Below, piece after piece: positions 54,851 through 63,505 of a stretch of 64,000 nt of DNA (the first letter of the stretch is position 1; every line of letters begins with the position of its first letter). Source of the stretch: Lachnospiraceae bacterium. GTDB taxonomy: Bacteria; Bacillota; Clostridia; Lachnospirales; Lachnospiraceae. The DNA lies in assembly GCA_022791975.1 (NCBI GenBank), contig JAAWAC010000059.1, positions 1 to 64,000 on the forward strand, read 5' to 3'. Under the pieces are notes generated by a model. It searched no databases. It was not told the DNA's origin and was given only the letters and a program-made list of their open reading frames with translations. A program made the translations under genes and the position numbers.

Positions 54851-55351
54851 TTACAGCTCCTTGATGCGATACAACAGGTGGGAGGATTTCAGTATGGTAA
54901 TAAGTACGGCGGCAATGACGATGCCGGAGATGGTTTGCAGGCTGACTGTGGGAATAGTGGCAATGCCAGCCCAGGGACTAATCAGAATAATTTTTATCAG
55001 GGTATAGCCTATCACCTGTAAGAGTCCTCCGGCTATGGCTCCCACCAGCCAGCCAAACCGGCGAACAGACAGTCTGGTTTCTGCCAGGAATCCCATGGTA
55101 TAAGCCATCAGCCCTTTGATAAAAAAGGTGGGAAGGACCCAGAAAAGAAAGCCTCCCATGAGATCGGCCAAAGCCGCCCCCAGGGCACCGGCCAGAGCAC
55201 CCTGTCTCTTTCCCAGCAGCAGGACTCCCAGAAAGATGGCACAATCCCCCAGATGAGTATAGCCTCCTGTGAGGGCAATGGGAACCTTGCAGACATAGGT
55301 GCACACAAAGACGATGGCAGCCATCATGGCCGTTTTTGTCAGGGTTTTCAC
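54851..55351 (-). CDS. ECF transporter substrate-binding (S) component
   Basis: A 166-residue membrane protein with about six hydrophobic segments. It has the ECF S-component features GGYTHLGDCAIFLGVLLLGKRQGALAGALGAALADLMGG and the N-terminal MAAIVFVCTY. The pattern recalls the pantothenate or hydroxymethylpyrimidine group, but the vitamin cannot be fixed. The A and T energising subunits are not in the window. I saw no known vitamin riboswitch in the 204-bp gap upstream. AAGGAGG precedes the ATG. Confidence 0.88.
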   Translation of the reverse strand: MKTLTKTAMMAAIVFVCTYVCKVPIALTGGYTHLGDCAIFLGVLLLGKRQGALAGALGAALADLMGGFLFWVLPTFFIKGLMAYTMGFLAETRLSVRRFGWLVGAIAGGLLQVIGYTLIKIILISPWAGIATIPTVSLQTISGIVIAAVLITILKSSHLLYRIKEL

Positions 55352-55555
55352 AGATTTCCACCTCCTTTTGAATATGATTGGTACTATACGATAAGTTTGG
55401 CGTTATTAAAAGTGCCAGTTTGTAAAAAAATGACCAGGCCAGATCTCGGAAGGACCCGGATGCTGTATAAAAAATACGCTTTTCTTCCATACTAAAACGG
55501 AAATCCCGCTGTGTTTTAAGGCGGAGTATATAGGGAAGCGAGGCCGGATTTAGTT

Positions 55556-56245
55556 ATGAGCGAAGACCAGAACAGGGAAGGACAGGAGAGTGCGGAGGAG
55601 CAGATTGAAAAGACAGGGCAGTTGACTTTGGGGCAGGAGACAAAGATCCATGTGTTGAACATTATTGGGGAGATTGAAGGGCATGAATGTCTGCCCTCCA
55701 ACAGTAAAACCACTAAGTATGAGCATGTGATTCCCCAGCTTGCCATGGTGGAGGACAGTAAGGAGATTCAGGGATTGCTGGTGCTGATTAACACAGTGGG
55801 TGGGGATGTGGAATCGGGATTGGCCATTGCGGAGATGATTGCCTCCATCGACAAGCCCTCCGTGTCCTTGGTGCTGGGGGGAAGCCATTCCATTGGAGTA
55901 CCTTTGGCCGTGTCTGCGGATTATTCTTTTATTGTTCCCACGGGAACCATGATGATTCATCCGGTGCGTATGACCGGGCTGATTATTGGGGTGGCCCAGA
56001 CCTTTGATTATTTCCAGAAAATTCAGGATCGGATAGCCGGGTTTATCACCAGTCACTGTGGCATTTCGGAGGAGCGGCTTTTGGAGCTGATGTTGGAGAC
56101 CGGAGAGCTGACCAAGGATGTGGGATCGGTGTTGGTGGGAGAGCAGGCCGTGGAGGAAAAAATTATCCAAGAGGTGGGCGGCATTCATCAGGCCTTTGAA
56201 AAGTTAAAGGCCATGATTGGGGAGCGCAGTAAGGAAGAGGAGTAA
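55556..56245 (+). CDS. tepA: ClpP-like serine protease TepA
   Basis: A 229-residue protein of the ClpP fold. It has LLVLINTVGGDVESGLAIAEMI, the serine region LVLGGSHSIGVPLA and the histidine region TMMIHPVRMTG. This pattern, with an acidic N-terminus, matches TepA/YmfB, linked in B. subtilis to signal-peptide handling and export. The next gene is spoIIIE/ftsK, the same neighbourhood as in Bacilli. No strong ribosome-binding site is visible. Confidence 0.88.
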   Translation: MSEDQNREGQESAEEQIEKTGQLTLGQETKIHVLNIIGEIEGHECLPSNSKTTKYEHVIPQLAMVEDSKEIQGLLVLINTVGGDVESGLAIAEMIASIDKPSVSLVLGGSHSIGVPLAVSADYSFIVPTGTMMIHPVRMTGLIIGVAQTFDYFQKIQDRIAGFITSHCGISEERLLELMLETGELTKDVGSVLVGEQAVEEKIIQEVGGIHQAFEKLKAMIGERSKEEE

Positions 56246-56254
56246 AAGATGTGC

Positions 56255-56296
56255 AGAGACTGTTTTGCGAAGTAGGTTCGGGGACAGTCTCTTTTT
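56255..56296 (+). terminator. Terminator after tepA
   Basis: AGAGACTGT (56255-56263) pairs with ACAGTCTCT (56284-56292), followed by T residues. Confidence 0.88.
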
Positions 56297-56330
56297 ATTT
56301 TCCAAAAATTTCCAGATAATAGATTTTTGG

Positions 56331-56359
56331 TTTACAGCAGGGGAAAAAAATGCTATACT
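56331..56359 (+). promoter_or_regulatory. Promoter of ftsK/spoIIIE
   Basis: TTTACA (56331-56336), 17 bases, TATACT (56354-56359), right after the tepA terminator. Confidence 0.8.
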
Positions 56360-56440
56360 GAGTAGCAATATGTTTTTTGCTGAGCCTAATATTAGCAAGA
56401 AACGGAGCAGGATATGAGAAATATAGGAGGGAGAGCACCA

Positions 56441-59347
56441 ATGGCTACGGGGACTTCTAAGAAGCGCCGGACAACCGCACGCAGAAGGACAACTGCCAGG
56501 AAAACCACAGGGAAGAAGCAGCAGAAGAAGGATAGCATGATTCGCAGGGAGGTTGTGATCCTGGGATTGTTTGCGGTTTCCATTCTTTTGCTTATCAGCA
56601 ATTTTGGAGTGGGGGGCGTGGTAGGAGGCTTTATCAGTGATTTTATGTTTGGCGTGTTTGGAATGTTTGCCTATGTGCTGCCAGTGGCGCTGTTTTTAGT
56701 GACAGCCTTTTCCATTTCCAACAAAGAGAATACCATAGCTATTATTAAGATGAGTGCCATGGTGGTTGCCGGAATTTTGTGTTGCTGCCTAATGCAGCTA
56801 CTCACGGGACAGGCAGAGGGAGCGGCCACAGCAAAGGCTTTTTATACATATTCTATCCAGGAAAAGCGGGGCGGCGGATTTTTAGGGGGCATGCTCTGCA
56901 AAATTCTCATAGGAGCTTTTGGAGTGCCGGGAACCTGGATTTTGTTGCTGGTTCTGCTGGTGATCTGCATAGTGGTAATTACAGAGCGCTCCTTTATCGG
57001 AGGCGTAAAGCGGGGGGGACGCAAGGTCTATGATTCCGCCAGGGAGGATGCAGCCCGGCGGAGGAAGCGTCAGGAAGAGCGGGAGGAGAGAAGGAGAGAA
57101 CGGGAAGCCAAGGAAGAAGAAAAGCAGGTCAGCCGGGTTGAAAAAAAAGTCAGTGGCGTGGCTTTGGACACCACCATACGGGATGAAGCCACAGAAGCGG
57201 ACGTGCTGAAAGAAGATTTGGTTTTGGAGGAAGAAATCCCGGAGATTCCGGAGGAGCCTGTTTCCGTTCCGGAAAAAGAGCCTCTTCCCCGGATACATAT
57301 GGGAGAAGTGCGGGAAATCACCGCGGAAGAGCCCGATTTAAAGGATTTGGAGGAATTTTTGAATATTTCCCTTCACAGAGCCCGGACAGCTAAGGAGCTG
57401 GCAGAAGAGCAGGCTCAGGCGGCAGAGATTTCAGGCCAGGAACAGAAAATGAAAGAGCAGATTGGTCTCCAGGACCGTCTGGGGCAGAGGGAAGCTGTGA
57501 CTGGCGCTGTGCGGGGGGGAGAAGAGCCTTTAAAGGCAGCAGCCCCGATGGAAAACGGCCAGGAGCCGGAGCCTTTAAACCTGCCAGGCCTTCAGCCAGA
57601 GGAAGAGGCAGTAGCCAGCTTTCAGGCCTGGCCGGAGGAGGAAATGGCCGACTATGAGGCTCCCGGGCCAGGAAGTGGGAAAGAGACGCGTCTTTATCAG
57701 GCAGAGAGTGGCCACGGAGGAGAGAATCGCTTGAGGCCTAAATCAGGCAGCCTTCCTATGGAGAGGGGACAGGCAAATGAGCTGGCCACAGACCAAAGGG
57801 CAGCAGGGACAGAAGAGAGGGAGCCTTCCCTTTACAGCGTCCTTCCAGCGTCACCCCCTCCCAAGCCTTATGAGTTTCCGCCCATTGGCCTTTTAAAGCA
57901 GGTGACAAGCAAGGCAAACAATTCCCAGCAAAAGCTTAAGGAGACAGCTCTGCATTTGCAGCAGATTCTGCGGAATTTTGGCGTGGGCGTGACGGTGACA
58001 GACGTAAGCTGTGGTCCTTCGGTGACACGCTATGAGCTCCAGCCGGACCAGGGCGTAAAGGTCAGCCGGATCGTGGCTCTTTCTGATGACATTAAGCTTA
58101 ATCTGGCCGTGGCAGATGTGCGGATTGAGGCACCCATACCGGGAAAGGCCGCAGTAGGTATTGAGGTACCCAACGCGGAGAATACCATGGTTTCCTTCCG
58201 GGAGCTGGTTTCCTCAGAGGAGTTTCAGGGCCATTCCTCCCGAATTGCCTTTGCTGTGGGGAAAGATATTGCGGGAAAAACCATGGTGGCGGATATCGCC
58301 AAAATGCCGCATCTTCTCATAGCAGGAGCCACTGGATCAGGAAAATCCGTCTGTATCAATACGCTGATTATGAGTATTTTGTACAAGGCAGATCCCAAGG
58401 ATGTAAAGCTTATTATGGTGGACCCCAAGGTGGTGGAATTAAGTGTTTACAACGGCATTCCCCATCTTTTGATTCCTGTGGTGACGGACCCCAAAAAGGC
58501 GGCCGCTGCCCTAAACTGGGCGGTGGCGGAGATGACAGACCGGTACAAGAAATTTGCCGAGTGCAATGTGCGAAATCTTCAAGGCTACAATGAAAAGATA
58601 AATAAGATTGCAGATATCAATGACCCGGACAAGCCCCAGAAGCTTTCCCAGATCGTGATCATTGTGGATGAGCTGGCGGATTTGATGATGGTGGCCTCCG
58701 GGGAGGTGGAGGATGCCATCTGTCGTCTGGCCCAGCTGGCCAGGGCTGCGGGGATTCATCTGATTATTGCCACCCAGAGACCCTCTGTGAATGTAATTAC
58801 TGGTCTGATTAAGGCAAATATGCCCTCCCGGATTGCTTTTGCCGTGTCCTCAGGCGTGGATTCCCGAACCATTATTGACATGAATGGAGCGGAAAAGCTT
58901 TTGGGCAAAGGGGATATGCTGTTTTATCCCTCTGGTCTTCCCAAACCTATCCGGGTACAGGGAGCCTTTGTTTCTGATGAGGAGGTGAGTGCGGTGGTAG
59001 AGTTTCTTTCCCAGAACAATGAGGGGGCTTCCTACAGCAATGCGGTGGAGGAGCATATTAGCAATGTACAGCTTAACGCTTCTGAGGCAAAAGGGGAAGG
59101 AAATGGGAATAGCGGAGGCGACGGCCGGGATGTGCTGTTTGCAGATGCTGGAAAGTATATTATTGAAAAAAATAAAGCTTCCATCGGAATCCTACAGCGT
59201 TGGTTTAAGATAGGCTTTAATCGGGCAGCCCGGATTATGGACCAGCTGGCGACGGCTGGTGTAGTGGGAGAGGAGGCCGGGACCAAGGCCCGGGAAATCC
59301 TTATGACCATGGAGGAATTTGAACAGTATCTGGAAGAATCGGTATAG
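56441..59347 (+). CDS. DNA translocase FtsK/SpoIIIE
   Basis: A 968-residue DNA pump for chromosome segregation at septa, including spore septa. It starts at [12 protein letters not shown], ten bases after AGGAGG. An ATG nine codons upstream is in frame. A basic N-terminus and about four membrane helices are followed by a long, Glu/Pro-rich linker (about residues 190-480). The motor has [17 protein letters not shown], Walker [29 protein letters not shown] and [19 protein letters not shown]-terminal gamma winged helix ([21 protein letters not shown]) reads DNA polarity. The linker is longer than in B. subtilis SpoIIIE. Confidence 0.96.
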   Translation: MATGTSKKRRTTARRRTTARKTTGKKQQKKDSMIRREVVILGLFAVSILLLISNFGVGGVVGGFISDFMFGVFGMFAYVLPVALFLVTAFSISNKENTIAIIKMSAMVVAGILCCCLMQLLTGQAEGAATAKAFYTYSIQEKRGGGFLGGMLCKILIGAFGVPGTWILLLVLLVICIVVITERSFIGGVKRGGRKVYDSAREDAARRRKRQEEREERRREREAKEEEKQVSRVEKKVSGVALDTTIRDEATEADVLKEDLVLEEEIPEIPEEPVSVPEKEPLPRIHMGEVREITAEEPDLKDLEEFLNISLHRARTAKELAEEQAQAAEISGQEQKMKEQIGLQDRLGQREAVTGAVRGGEEPLKAAAPMENGQEPEPLNLPGLQPEEEAVASFQAWPEEEMADYEAPGPGSGKETRLYQAESGHGGENRLRPKSGSLPMERGQANELATDQRAAGTEEREPSLYSVLPASPPPKPYEFPPIGLLKQVTSKANNSQQKLKETALHLQQILRNFGVGVTVTDVSCGPSVTRYELQPDQGVKVSRIVALSDDIKLNLAVADVRIEAPIPGKAAVGIEVPNAENTMVSFRELVSSEEFQGHSSRIAFAVGKDIAGKTMVADIAKMPHLLIAGATGSGKSVCINTLIMSILYKADPKDVKLIMVDPKVVELSVYNGIPHLLIPVVTDPKKAAAALNWAVAEMTDRYKKFAECNVRNLQGYNEKINKIADINDPDKPQKLSQIVIIVDELADLMMVASGEVEDAICRLAQLARAAGIHLIIATQRPSVNVITGLIKANMPSRIAFAVSSGVDSRTIIDMNGAEKLLGKGDMLFYPSGLPKPIRVQGAFVSDEEVSAVVEFLSQNNEGASYSNAVEEHISNVQLNASEAKGEGNGNSGGDGRDVLFADAGKYIIEKNKASIGILQRWFKIGFNRAARIMDQLATAGVVGEEAGTKAREILMTMEEFEQYLEESV

Positions 59348-59362
59348 AAGGAAGAAGAACAC

Positions 59363-60388
59363 ATGCATTGTTCCAAATGTAATGCAGAGCTGCCGCCGGG
59401 AAAGGTTTATTGTCCGGCCTGCGGCCAGGAGGTACAGATTGTTCCTGACTATGACCCCTTGGATGAGCTGGTTTTGGATGTCAGGGAGAAAAAGGATAAA
59501 AGAATAAAGGAGCCGGAAAAGAGGCGACGTATACCTGTGGTAAGGCCGGTGAAAAGCTTTTGGCAGGATGGATTTTTCCGGAGGGTGTGCTGGATGCTTT
59601 TGGCTTTGGTAGCCTGTGTGTGTGTGGCTTTTGGCTCTTATTATCTGGTCAGAAGGCAAAATAGCTTTCCTTATCAGTTGCAGGCGGGAATCGGGTGCTA
59701 TGAGAACCAGGAGCTGGAGGAGGCCATCGGGTATTTTCGAAAAGCCCGGGAGCTTCAGCTACGCCAGGGAGTGGAGGATGAAAGGCCTTTGCTGTATCTG
59801 GCCCGGACCTACCGGGAGCTGGAAGAGACAGATATGGCGGTAAATACTTTCCAGGAGGTTTTGGAGCTTTCTCTGGAGGAGGAGAAAAGGCTTCTTGTCT
59901 ATGAGGAGTTGTTTCAGACTTTGGCTGAGGGAGGGCGCTCGGGAGAGATCAACGGTGTGATTGCCCAGTGTCAGGATGAGGAGCTTCAGAAAAAGCTTTT
60001 ACCTTATCAGATTGAAAAACCAAGGGCTACCATTCAGGGAGGGGAGTATCATTACTATGTCTATCCACAGTTGGAGGCTGCCTACGGAAATATTTATTAC
60101 ACCTTAGATGGCAGTATGCCCACAAAGGAGAGCGCCCTCTATGTGGGACGGGTCTCCTTAAAAGAGGGGGATAATGTGCTGACAGCTGTGGCCATCAATG
60201 AAAAGGGAATTGTCAGCGAAGAACTTTTTGTGGTGTATCAGCTGGATTTTAATGTTCCCATGGAGATGGCCAACGACAATGACACCCCTAAATATGAAAA
60301 TAACTCTAAGCAGGAGGAAGACACTGCTCATATAGCTGGGGAGGGAGAAAATTTGGGGGAACAGCAGGAGCCTGCGCCCGGGGAGTAG
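59363..60388 (+). CDS. Zinc-ribbon membrane protein with TPR and chitobiase-like C-terminal domain
   Basis: A 341-residue protein. A zinc ribbon (CSKCNAELPPGKVYCPACG) at residues 3-21 is followed by a basic linker, one membrane helix (about 75-96) and TPR-like repeats on the outer side (about 105-200). A small domain (about 218-290) then reads YYTLDGSMPTKESALYVGRVSLKEGDNVLTAVAINEKG, the chitobiase/beta-hexosaminidase C-terminal-like fold, and an acidic tail ends the protein. The function is unknown. The layout suggests a cell-envelope scaffold. It follows ftsK by 15 bases. Confidence 0.82.
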   Translation: MHCSKCNAELPPGKVYCPACGQEVQIVPDYDPLDELVLDVREKKDKRIKEPEKRRRIPVVRPVKSFWQDGFFRRVCWMLLALVACVCVAFGSYYLVRRQNSFPYQLQAGIGCYENQELEEAIGYFRKARELQLRQGVEDERPLLYLARTYRELEETDMAVNTFQEVLELSLEEEKRLLVYEELFQTLAEGGRSGEINGVIAQCQDEELQKKLLPYQIEKPRATIQGGEYHYYVYPQLEAAYGNIYYTLDGSMPTKESALYVGRVSLKEGDNVLTAVAINEKGIVSEELFVVYQLDFNVPMEMANDNDTPKYENNSKQEEDTAHIAGEGENLGEQQEPAPGE

Positions 60389-60456
60389 AGAAAAGGAAAA
60401 ACAGAAGATTCCTGGGGATTCTTGCGGGAACTGGCAGTAAAAAAGTATTGAAATAT

Positions 60457-60520
60457 TCGACAAATTGCATTATTATGGATACGATGAGTAGTTAGTATGG
60501 TACAGGTGCGGGACCTGTAC
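60457..60520 (+). promoter_or_regulatory. Promoter and inverted repeat upstream of nfnA
   Basis: TCGACA (60457-60462), 17 bases, TACGAT (60480-60485) is a plausible promoter. Downstream, GTACAGGT-GCGGG-ACCTGTAC (60500-60520) is a perfect 8-bp inverted repeat located in the leader, suitable as an operator or RNA hairpin. No T tract follows, so it is not a terminator. Confidence 0.55.
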
Positions 60521-60548
60521 AAAATAAATGTACTCCAGGAGGAAGCAT

Positions 60549-61433
60549 ATGTTCAAGATTTTAAAGGCAGAGCAGCTCTCTGCAAATGTCTACATGAAAG
60601 TCGTCCATGCTCCGCGGGTGGCCAAGACCTGTGAGCCGGGACAATTTATTATTGTTAGATTGGATGAAACTGCAGAGCGGATTCCGCTGACCATCTGTGA
60701 TTATGACAGAGAGGCAGGCACCATCACCATTGTGTTCCAGCCCATCGGCGTTTCCACTTCAAAAATGGTGGATTTAAAAGAGGGAGATTATTTTATGGAT
60801 TTTGTCGGTCCTTTGGGACGTCCCTCAGAGCTGGTTACCGATGATCTGGAAGAGGTGAAAAAGAAGAGAGTTGTGTTTATTGCCGGTGGCGTGGGTACGG
60901 CCCCTGTGTATCCCCAGGCTAAGTGGCTGCATGACCATGGAATTACCTGCGATATTATCGTGGGTGCCAGAACCAAGGACCTGCTGATTCTGGAGGAGGA
61001 GATGGGCAAGGTGGGAAATTTGCACCTGTGCACCGATGACGGCAGCTACGGCTTCCACGGTGTGGGAACCGCCATGCTGGAGAAGCTGGTCAGCGAGGGA
61101 AATCAGTACGATCTGTGCGTGGCTATCGGTCCCATGATTATGATGAAATTTGCTTGCCTGACCACCAAGAAGCTGGGTATCCCCACCATTGTAAGCATGA
61201 ACCCCATTATGGTGGACGGAACTGGCATGTGCGGCGCTTGCCGTGTGCTGGTGGGTGACGAGGTGAAGTTCGCCTGCGTGGACGGACCGGAATTTGACGG
61301 TCATCTCATTGATTTTGATCAGGCCATGAAGCGGGCGGCCATGTATAAAACAGAAGAGGGACGCCGGCTTTTGGCATACCAGGAAGGCGATACCCATCAC
61401 GGCGGATGCGGAAATTGCGGAGGTGACAAATAA
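60549..61433 (+). CDS. nfnA: NfnA-type ferredoxin:NADP oxidoreductase subunit
   Basis: A 294-residue flavoprotein of the PyrK/SudB type. It has FAD-binding PGQFIIVRLDETAERIPLTI, the NAD-binding AGGVGTAPVYPQA, and a C-terminal [2Fe-2S] motif with four cysteines, DGTGMCGACRV...FACVDGPEF. The tail HHGGCGNCGG has additional cysteines. With the next gene it forms the pair known as NfnAB, which couples NADH, NADPH and reduced ferredoxin by electron bifurcation. AGGAGG precedes MFKILK. A more upstream ATG overlaps this site. Confidence 0.88.
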   Translation: MFKILKAEQLSANVYMKVVHAPRVAKTCEPGQFIIVRLDETAERIPLTICDYDREAGTITIVFQPIGVSTSKMVDLKEGDYFMDFVGPLGRPSELVTDDLEEVKKKRVVFIAGGVGTAPVYPQAKWLHDHGITCDIIVGARTKDLLILEEEMGKVGNLHLCTDDGSYGFHGVGTAMLEKLVSEGNQYDLCVAIGPMIMMKFACLTTKKLGIPTIVSMNPIMVDGTGMCGACRVLVGDEVKFACVDGPEFDGHLIDFDQAMKRAAMYKTEEGRRLLAYQEGDTHHGGCGNCGGDK

Positions 61434-62821
61434 TGGGAGACGTATTAAAGAAGGTACCGGTAAGGGAACAGGAGCCCAAGGTTCGTGCCACAAATTTTGA
61501 CGAGGTTTGCCTGGGCTATGACAGAGATGAGGCGGTTGAGGAGGCACAGCGCTGCATTGGCTGCAAGAATGCCAAGTGTATGGAGGGGTGTCCGGTTAAG
61601 ATTAACATTCCTGGCTTTATCAAGGAAGTAAAGGAAGGAAAGATCGAGGAGGCCTACCAGGTAATCAGCGAAGCCTCCGCTCTGCCAGCTATCTGCGGTC
61701 GGGTATGTCCCCAGGAGAGCCAGTGTGAGGGCCGTTGCATCCGGGGCATTAAAGGAGAACCGGTTTCCATTGGAAAGCTGGAGCGCTTTGTGGCTGACTG
61801 GGCCAGAGAGAATGGAATCAAGCCTCCTGTACCTACGGAGAAGCTTGGGAAAAAGGTAGCTGTCATTGGTTCCGGCCCGGCAGGGTTGACCTGTGCAGGG
61901 GATCTGGCCAAGCTTGGGTATGATGTGACCATTTTTGAGGCATTACATAAGGCCGGCGGCGTGCTGGTATACGGAATTCCTGAGTTCCGTCTTCCCAAAG
62001 ATGATGTGGTTCTTCCCGAGGTGGAGAATGTTAAGGCTCTGGGCGTGAAGATTGAGACGGACGTGATTATCGGCAAGTCTGTGACTATTGATGAGCTTAT
62101 GGAGGAAGAGGGCTTTGATGCAGTGTTTATCGGATCTGGCGCCGGACTTCCCAAGTTCATGGGCATTCCGGGAGAGACAGCCTGCGGCGTGTTCTCGGCC
62201 AATGAGTATCTGACCAGAAATAACCTGATGAAGGCCTTTGACCCGACCTACGACACCCCCATTGCCCTGGGAAAGAAAGTGGCTGTAGTAGGTGGTGGAA
62301 ACGTGGCTATGGATGCGGCCCGTACAGCTCTCCGTCTGGGTGCGGAGGTACATATTGTGTATCGTCGTTCCGAGGAGGAGTTGCCAGCACGTGTGGAAGA
62401 AGTGCATCACGCCAAGGAAGAGGGGATTATCTTCGATCTGCTCACCAACCCCACAGAGATTCTGGTGGGAGAGGATGGCTGGGTGAATGGGATCCGCTGT
62501 ATCCGTATGGAGCTGGGTGAGCCGGATGCCTCCGGGCGGAGACGTCCTGTGGAAGTGCCGGGATCAGAGTTTGACATTGAAGTGGACACGGTGATTATGT
62601 CCCTGGGAACCTCTCCCAACCCGCTGATTTCCTCCACCACGAAGGGACTGGAGATCAACAAGAGAAAATGTATCGTTGCCAGCGAGGATGTGGGTGCTAC
62701 CTCCAAGGAGGGCGTATTTGCCGGCGGTGATGCCGTAACTGGTGCAGCTACGGTGATCCTGGCTATGGGCGCAGGAAAAGATGCGGCCAAAGGAATCCAT
62801 GAGTATCTGAGCCAGAAATAA
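61433..62821 (+). CDS. nfnB: NfnB / glutamate synthase small-subunit-like oxidoreductase
   Basis: A 462-residue iron-sulfur flavoprotein. The N-terminal domain has the cluster motifs CIGCKNAKCMEGCPV and CGRVCPQESQCEGRC. The FAD loop is VAVIGSGPAGLTCAGDL and the NADP loop VAVVGGGNVAMDAARTALRLG. The GltD-like form without a GltB large subunit nearby, right after nfnA (one-base overlap), favours the NfnAB complex over glutamate synthase. A terminator follows. Confidence 0.9.
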   Translation: MGDVLKKVPVREQEPKVRATNFDEVCLGYDRDEAVEEAQRCIGCKNAKCMEGCPVKINIPGFIKEVKEGKIEEAYQVISEASALPAICGRVCPQESQCEGRCIRGIKGEPVSIGKLERFVADWARENGIKPPVPTEKLGKKVAVIGSGPAGLTCAGDLAKLGYDVTIFEALHKAGGVLVYGIPEFRLPKDDVVLPEVENVKALGVKIETDVIIGKSVTIDELMEEEGFDAVFIGSGAGLPKFMGIPGETACGVFSANEYLTRNNLMKAFDPTYDTPIALGKKVAVVGGGNVAMDAARTALRLGAEVHIVYRRSEEELPARVEEVHHAKEEGIIFDLLTNPTEILVGEDGWVNGIRCIRMELGEPDASGRRRPVEVPGSEFDIEVDTVIMSLGTSPNPLISSTTKGLEINKRKCIVASEDVGATSKEGVFAGGDAVTGAATVILAMGAGKDAAKGIHEYLSQK

Positions 62822-62868
62822 AGGGAAAAGTTACCTAGAGTTTAAGAGATGAGATAAGAAAGACATGG

Positions 62869-62908
62869 AAGAAGCCGCAGGTGGGGCGTATGCTGCGGCT
62901 TCTTTTTT
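62869..62908 (+). terminator. Terminator after nfnAB
   Basis: AAGAAGCCGCAG pairs with CTGCGGCTTCTT, followed by T residues. Confidence 0.93.
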
Positions 62909-62928
62909 GCAGTTTCTTGCGGTTTCAC

Positions 62929-62948
62929 TTGACATAACCGAAGTTATG
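62929..62948. promoter_or_regulatory. Dyad next to an isolated -35-like box
   Basis: TTGACA (62929-62934) overlaps the inverted repeat CATAAC-CGAA-GTTATG (62933-62948, 6-bp arms). No -10 box is found at the usual distance and the next gene has a better promoter further down. It may be an operator for an unknown regulator or a remnant. Confidence 0.35.
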
Positions 62949-63004
62949 ATGGAAGCTTTTGTCCTGAGAGCTTCCACCTTGGGCCTTAAAAGCACAGGTT
63001 TTTC

Positions 63005-63064
63005 TTGACAAAAGCAGCCTACAGATGTAGTATAAAGATGGAAACTACATTTGTAGGCTGCTTT
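63005..63064 (+). promoter_or_regulatory. blaI promoter with two BlaI/MecI-type operators
   Basis: TTGACA (63005-63010), 17 bases, TAGTAT (63028-63033). Two palindromes with the BlaI core TACA-N2-TGTA are present: CTACAGATGTAG (63019-63030) in the spacer and CTACATTTGTAG (63045-63056) just downstream, centres 26 bp apart. Their outer flanks are also mirror images: AAAGCAGCCTACA (63011-63023) and TGTAGGCTGCTTT (63052-63064). The downstream BlaI-type gene probably represses itself here. Confidence 0.85.
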
Positions 63065-63139
63065 GTATCAGTAAAAACGGCGGAGCCCAGGCAAGAGCCA
63101 TTGGGAGGGCGGAAGCGGAATTTAAATTAAGGAGATATT

Positions 63140-63505
63140 ATGGAGCTGCGGATTACGGACAGTGAGTGGAAGCTTATGGAGTGTCTGTGGGAGGAGGGGC
63201 CTTTGACGCAGGCACGTCTGATGAAGCTTTTAAAGGAGGATTGGAATAAAAATACTGTGCATACCTTTTTAAGCCGTCTGGGAAAAAAGGGTTTGGTGGA
63301 GGTGAATAAGGGGGTACAGCCCCAGGAATACCGGGCTCTGGTTTCCCGGGAGGTGTGCATTCGCCAGGAGGAGCAGAATTTTTTGGACAAAATATTTCGG
63401 GGCTCAGCCAGCCGGTTGGTGACTTCCTTTGTAAAGCAGGGAGCTCTCACACCGGAGGAGCGCAGAAGCTTAAGACAGCTGCTGGAGGAAATGGGGGATG
63501 ATTGA
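63140..63505 (+). CDS. BlaI/MecI-family transcriptional repressor
   Basis: A 121-residue winged-helix repressor. It has ITDSEWKLMECLWEEGPLTQ, the recognition region NTVHTFLSRLGKKGLVEVNKG and a helical dimer tail with LTPEERRSLRQLLEE. In the known system the repressor is cleaved after the BlaR1 sensor is activated by a beta-lactam. It overlaps the sensor gene by eight bases. TAAGGAGA precedes the ATG. No beta-lactamase gene is inside the window. Confidence 0.93.
   Translation: MELRITDSEWKLMECLWEEGPLTQARLMKLLKEDWNKNTVHTFLSRLGKKGLVEVNKGVQPQEYRALVSREVCIRQEEQNFLDKIFRGSASRLVTSFVKQGALTPEERRSLRQLLEEMGDD

Larger units (their letters stand above)
62822..63139. other. 318-bp intergenic region between nfnB and blaI
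   Basis: It contains, in order, the nfn terminator (62869-62908), a small dyad beside a TTGACA (62929-62948), and the blaI promoter with two operators inside a large inverted repeat (63005-63064). No coding sequence is seen. Confidence 0.8.

Noticed and set aside
55352-55555. Riboswitch before the ECF S-component gene
   Set aside because: The 204-bp gap was read on both strands for TPP, THF, preQ1 and cobalamin hallmarks. None was recognised.
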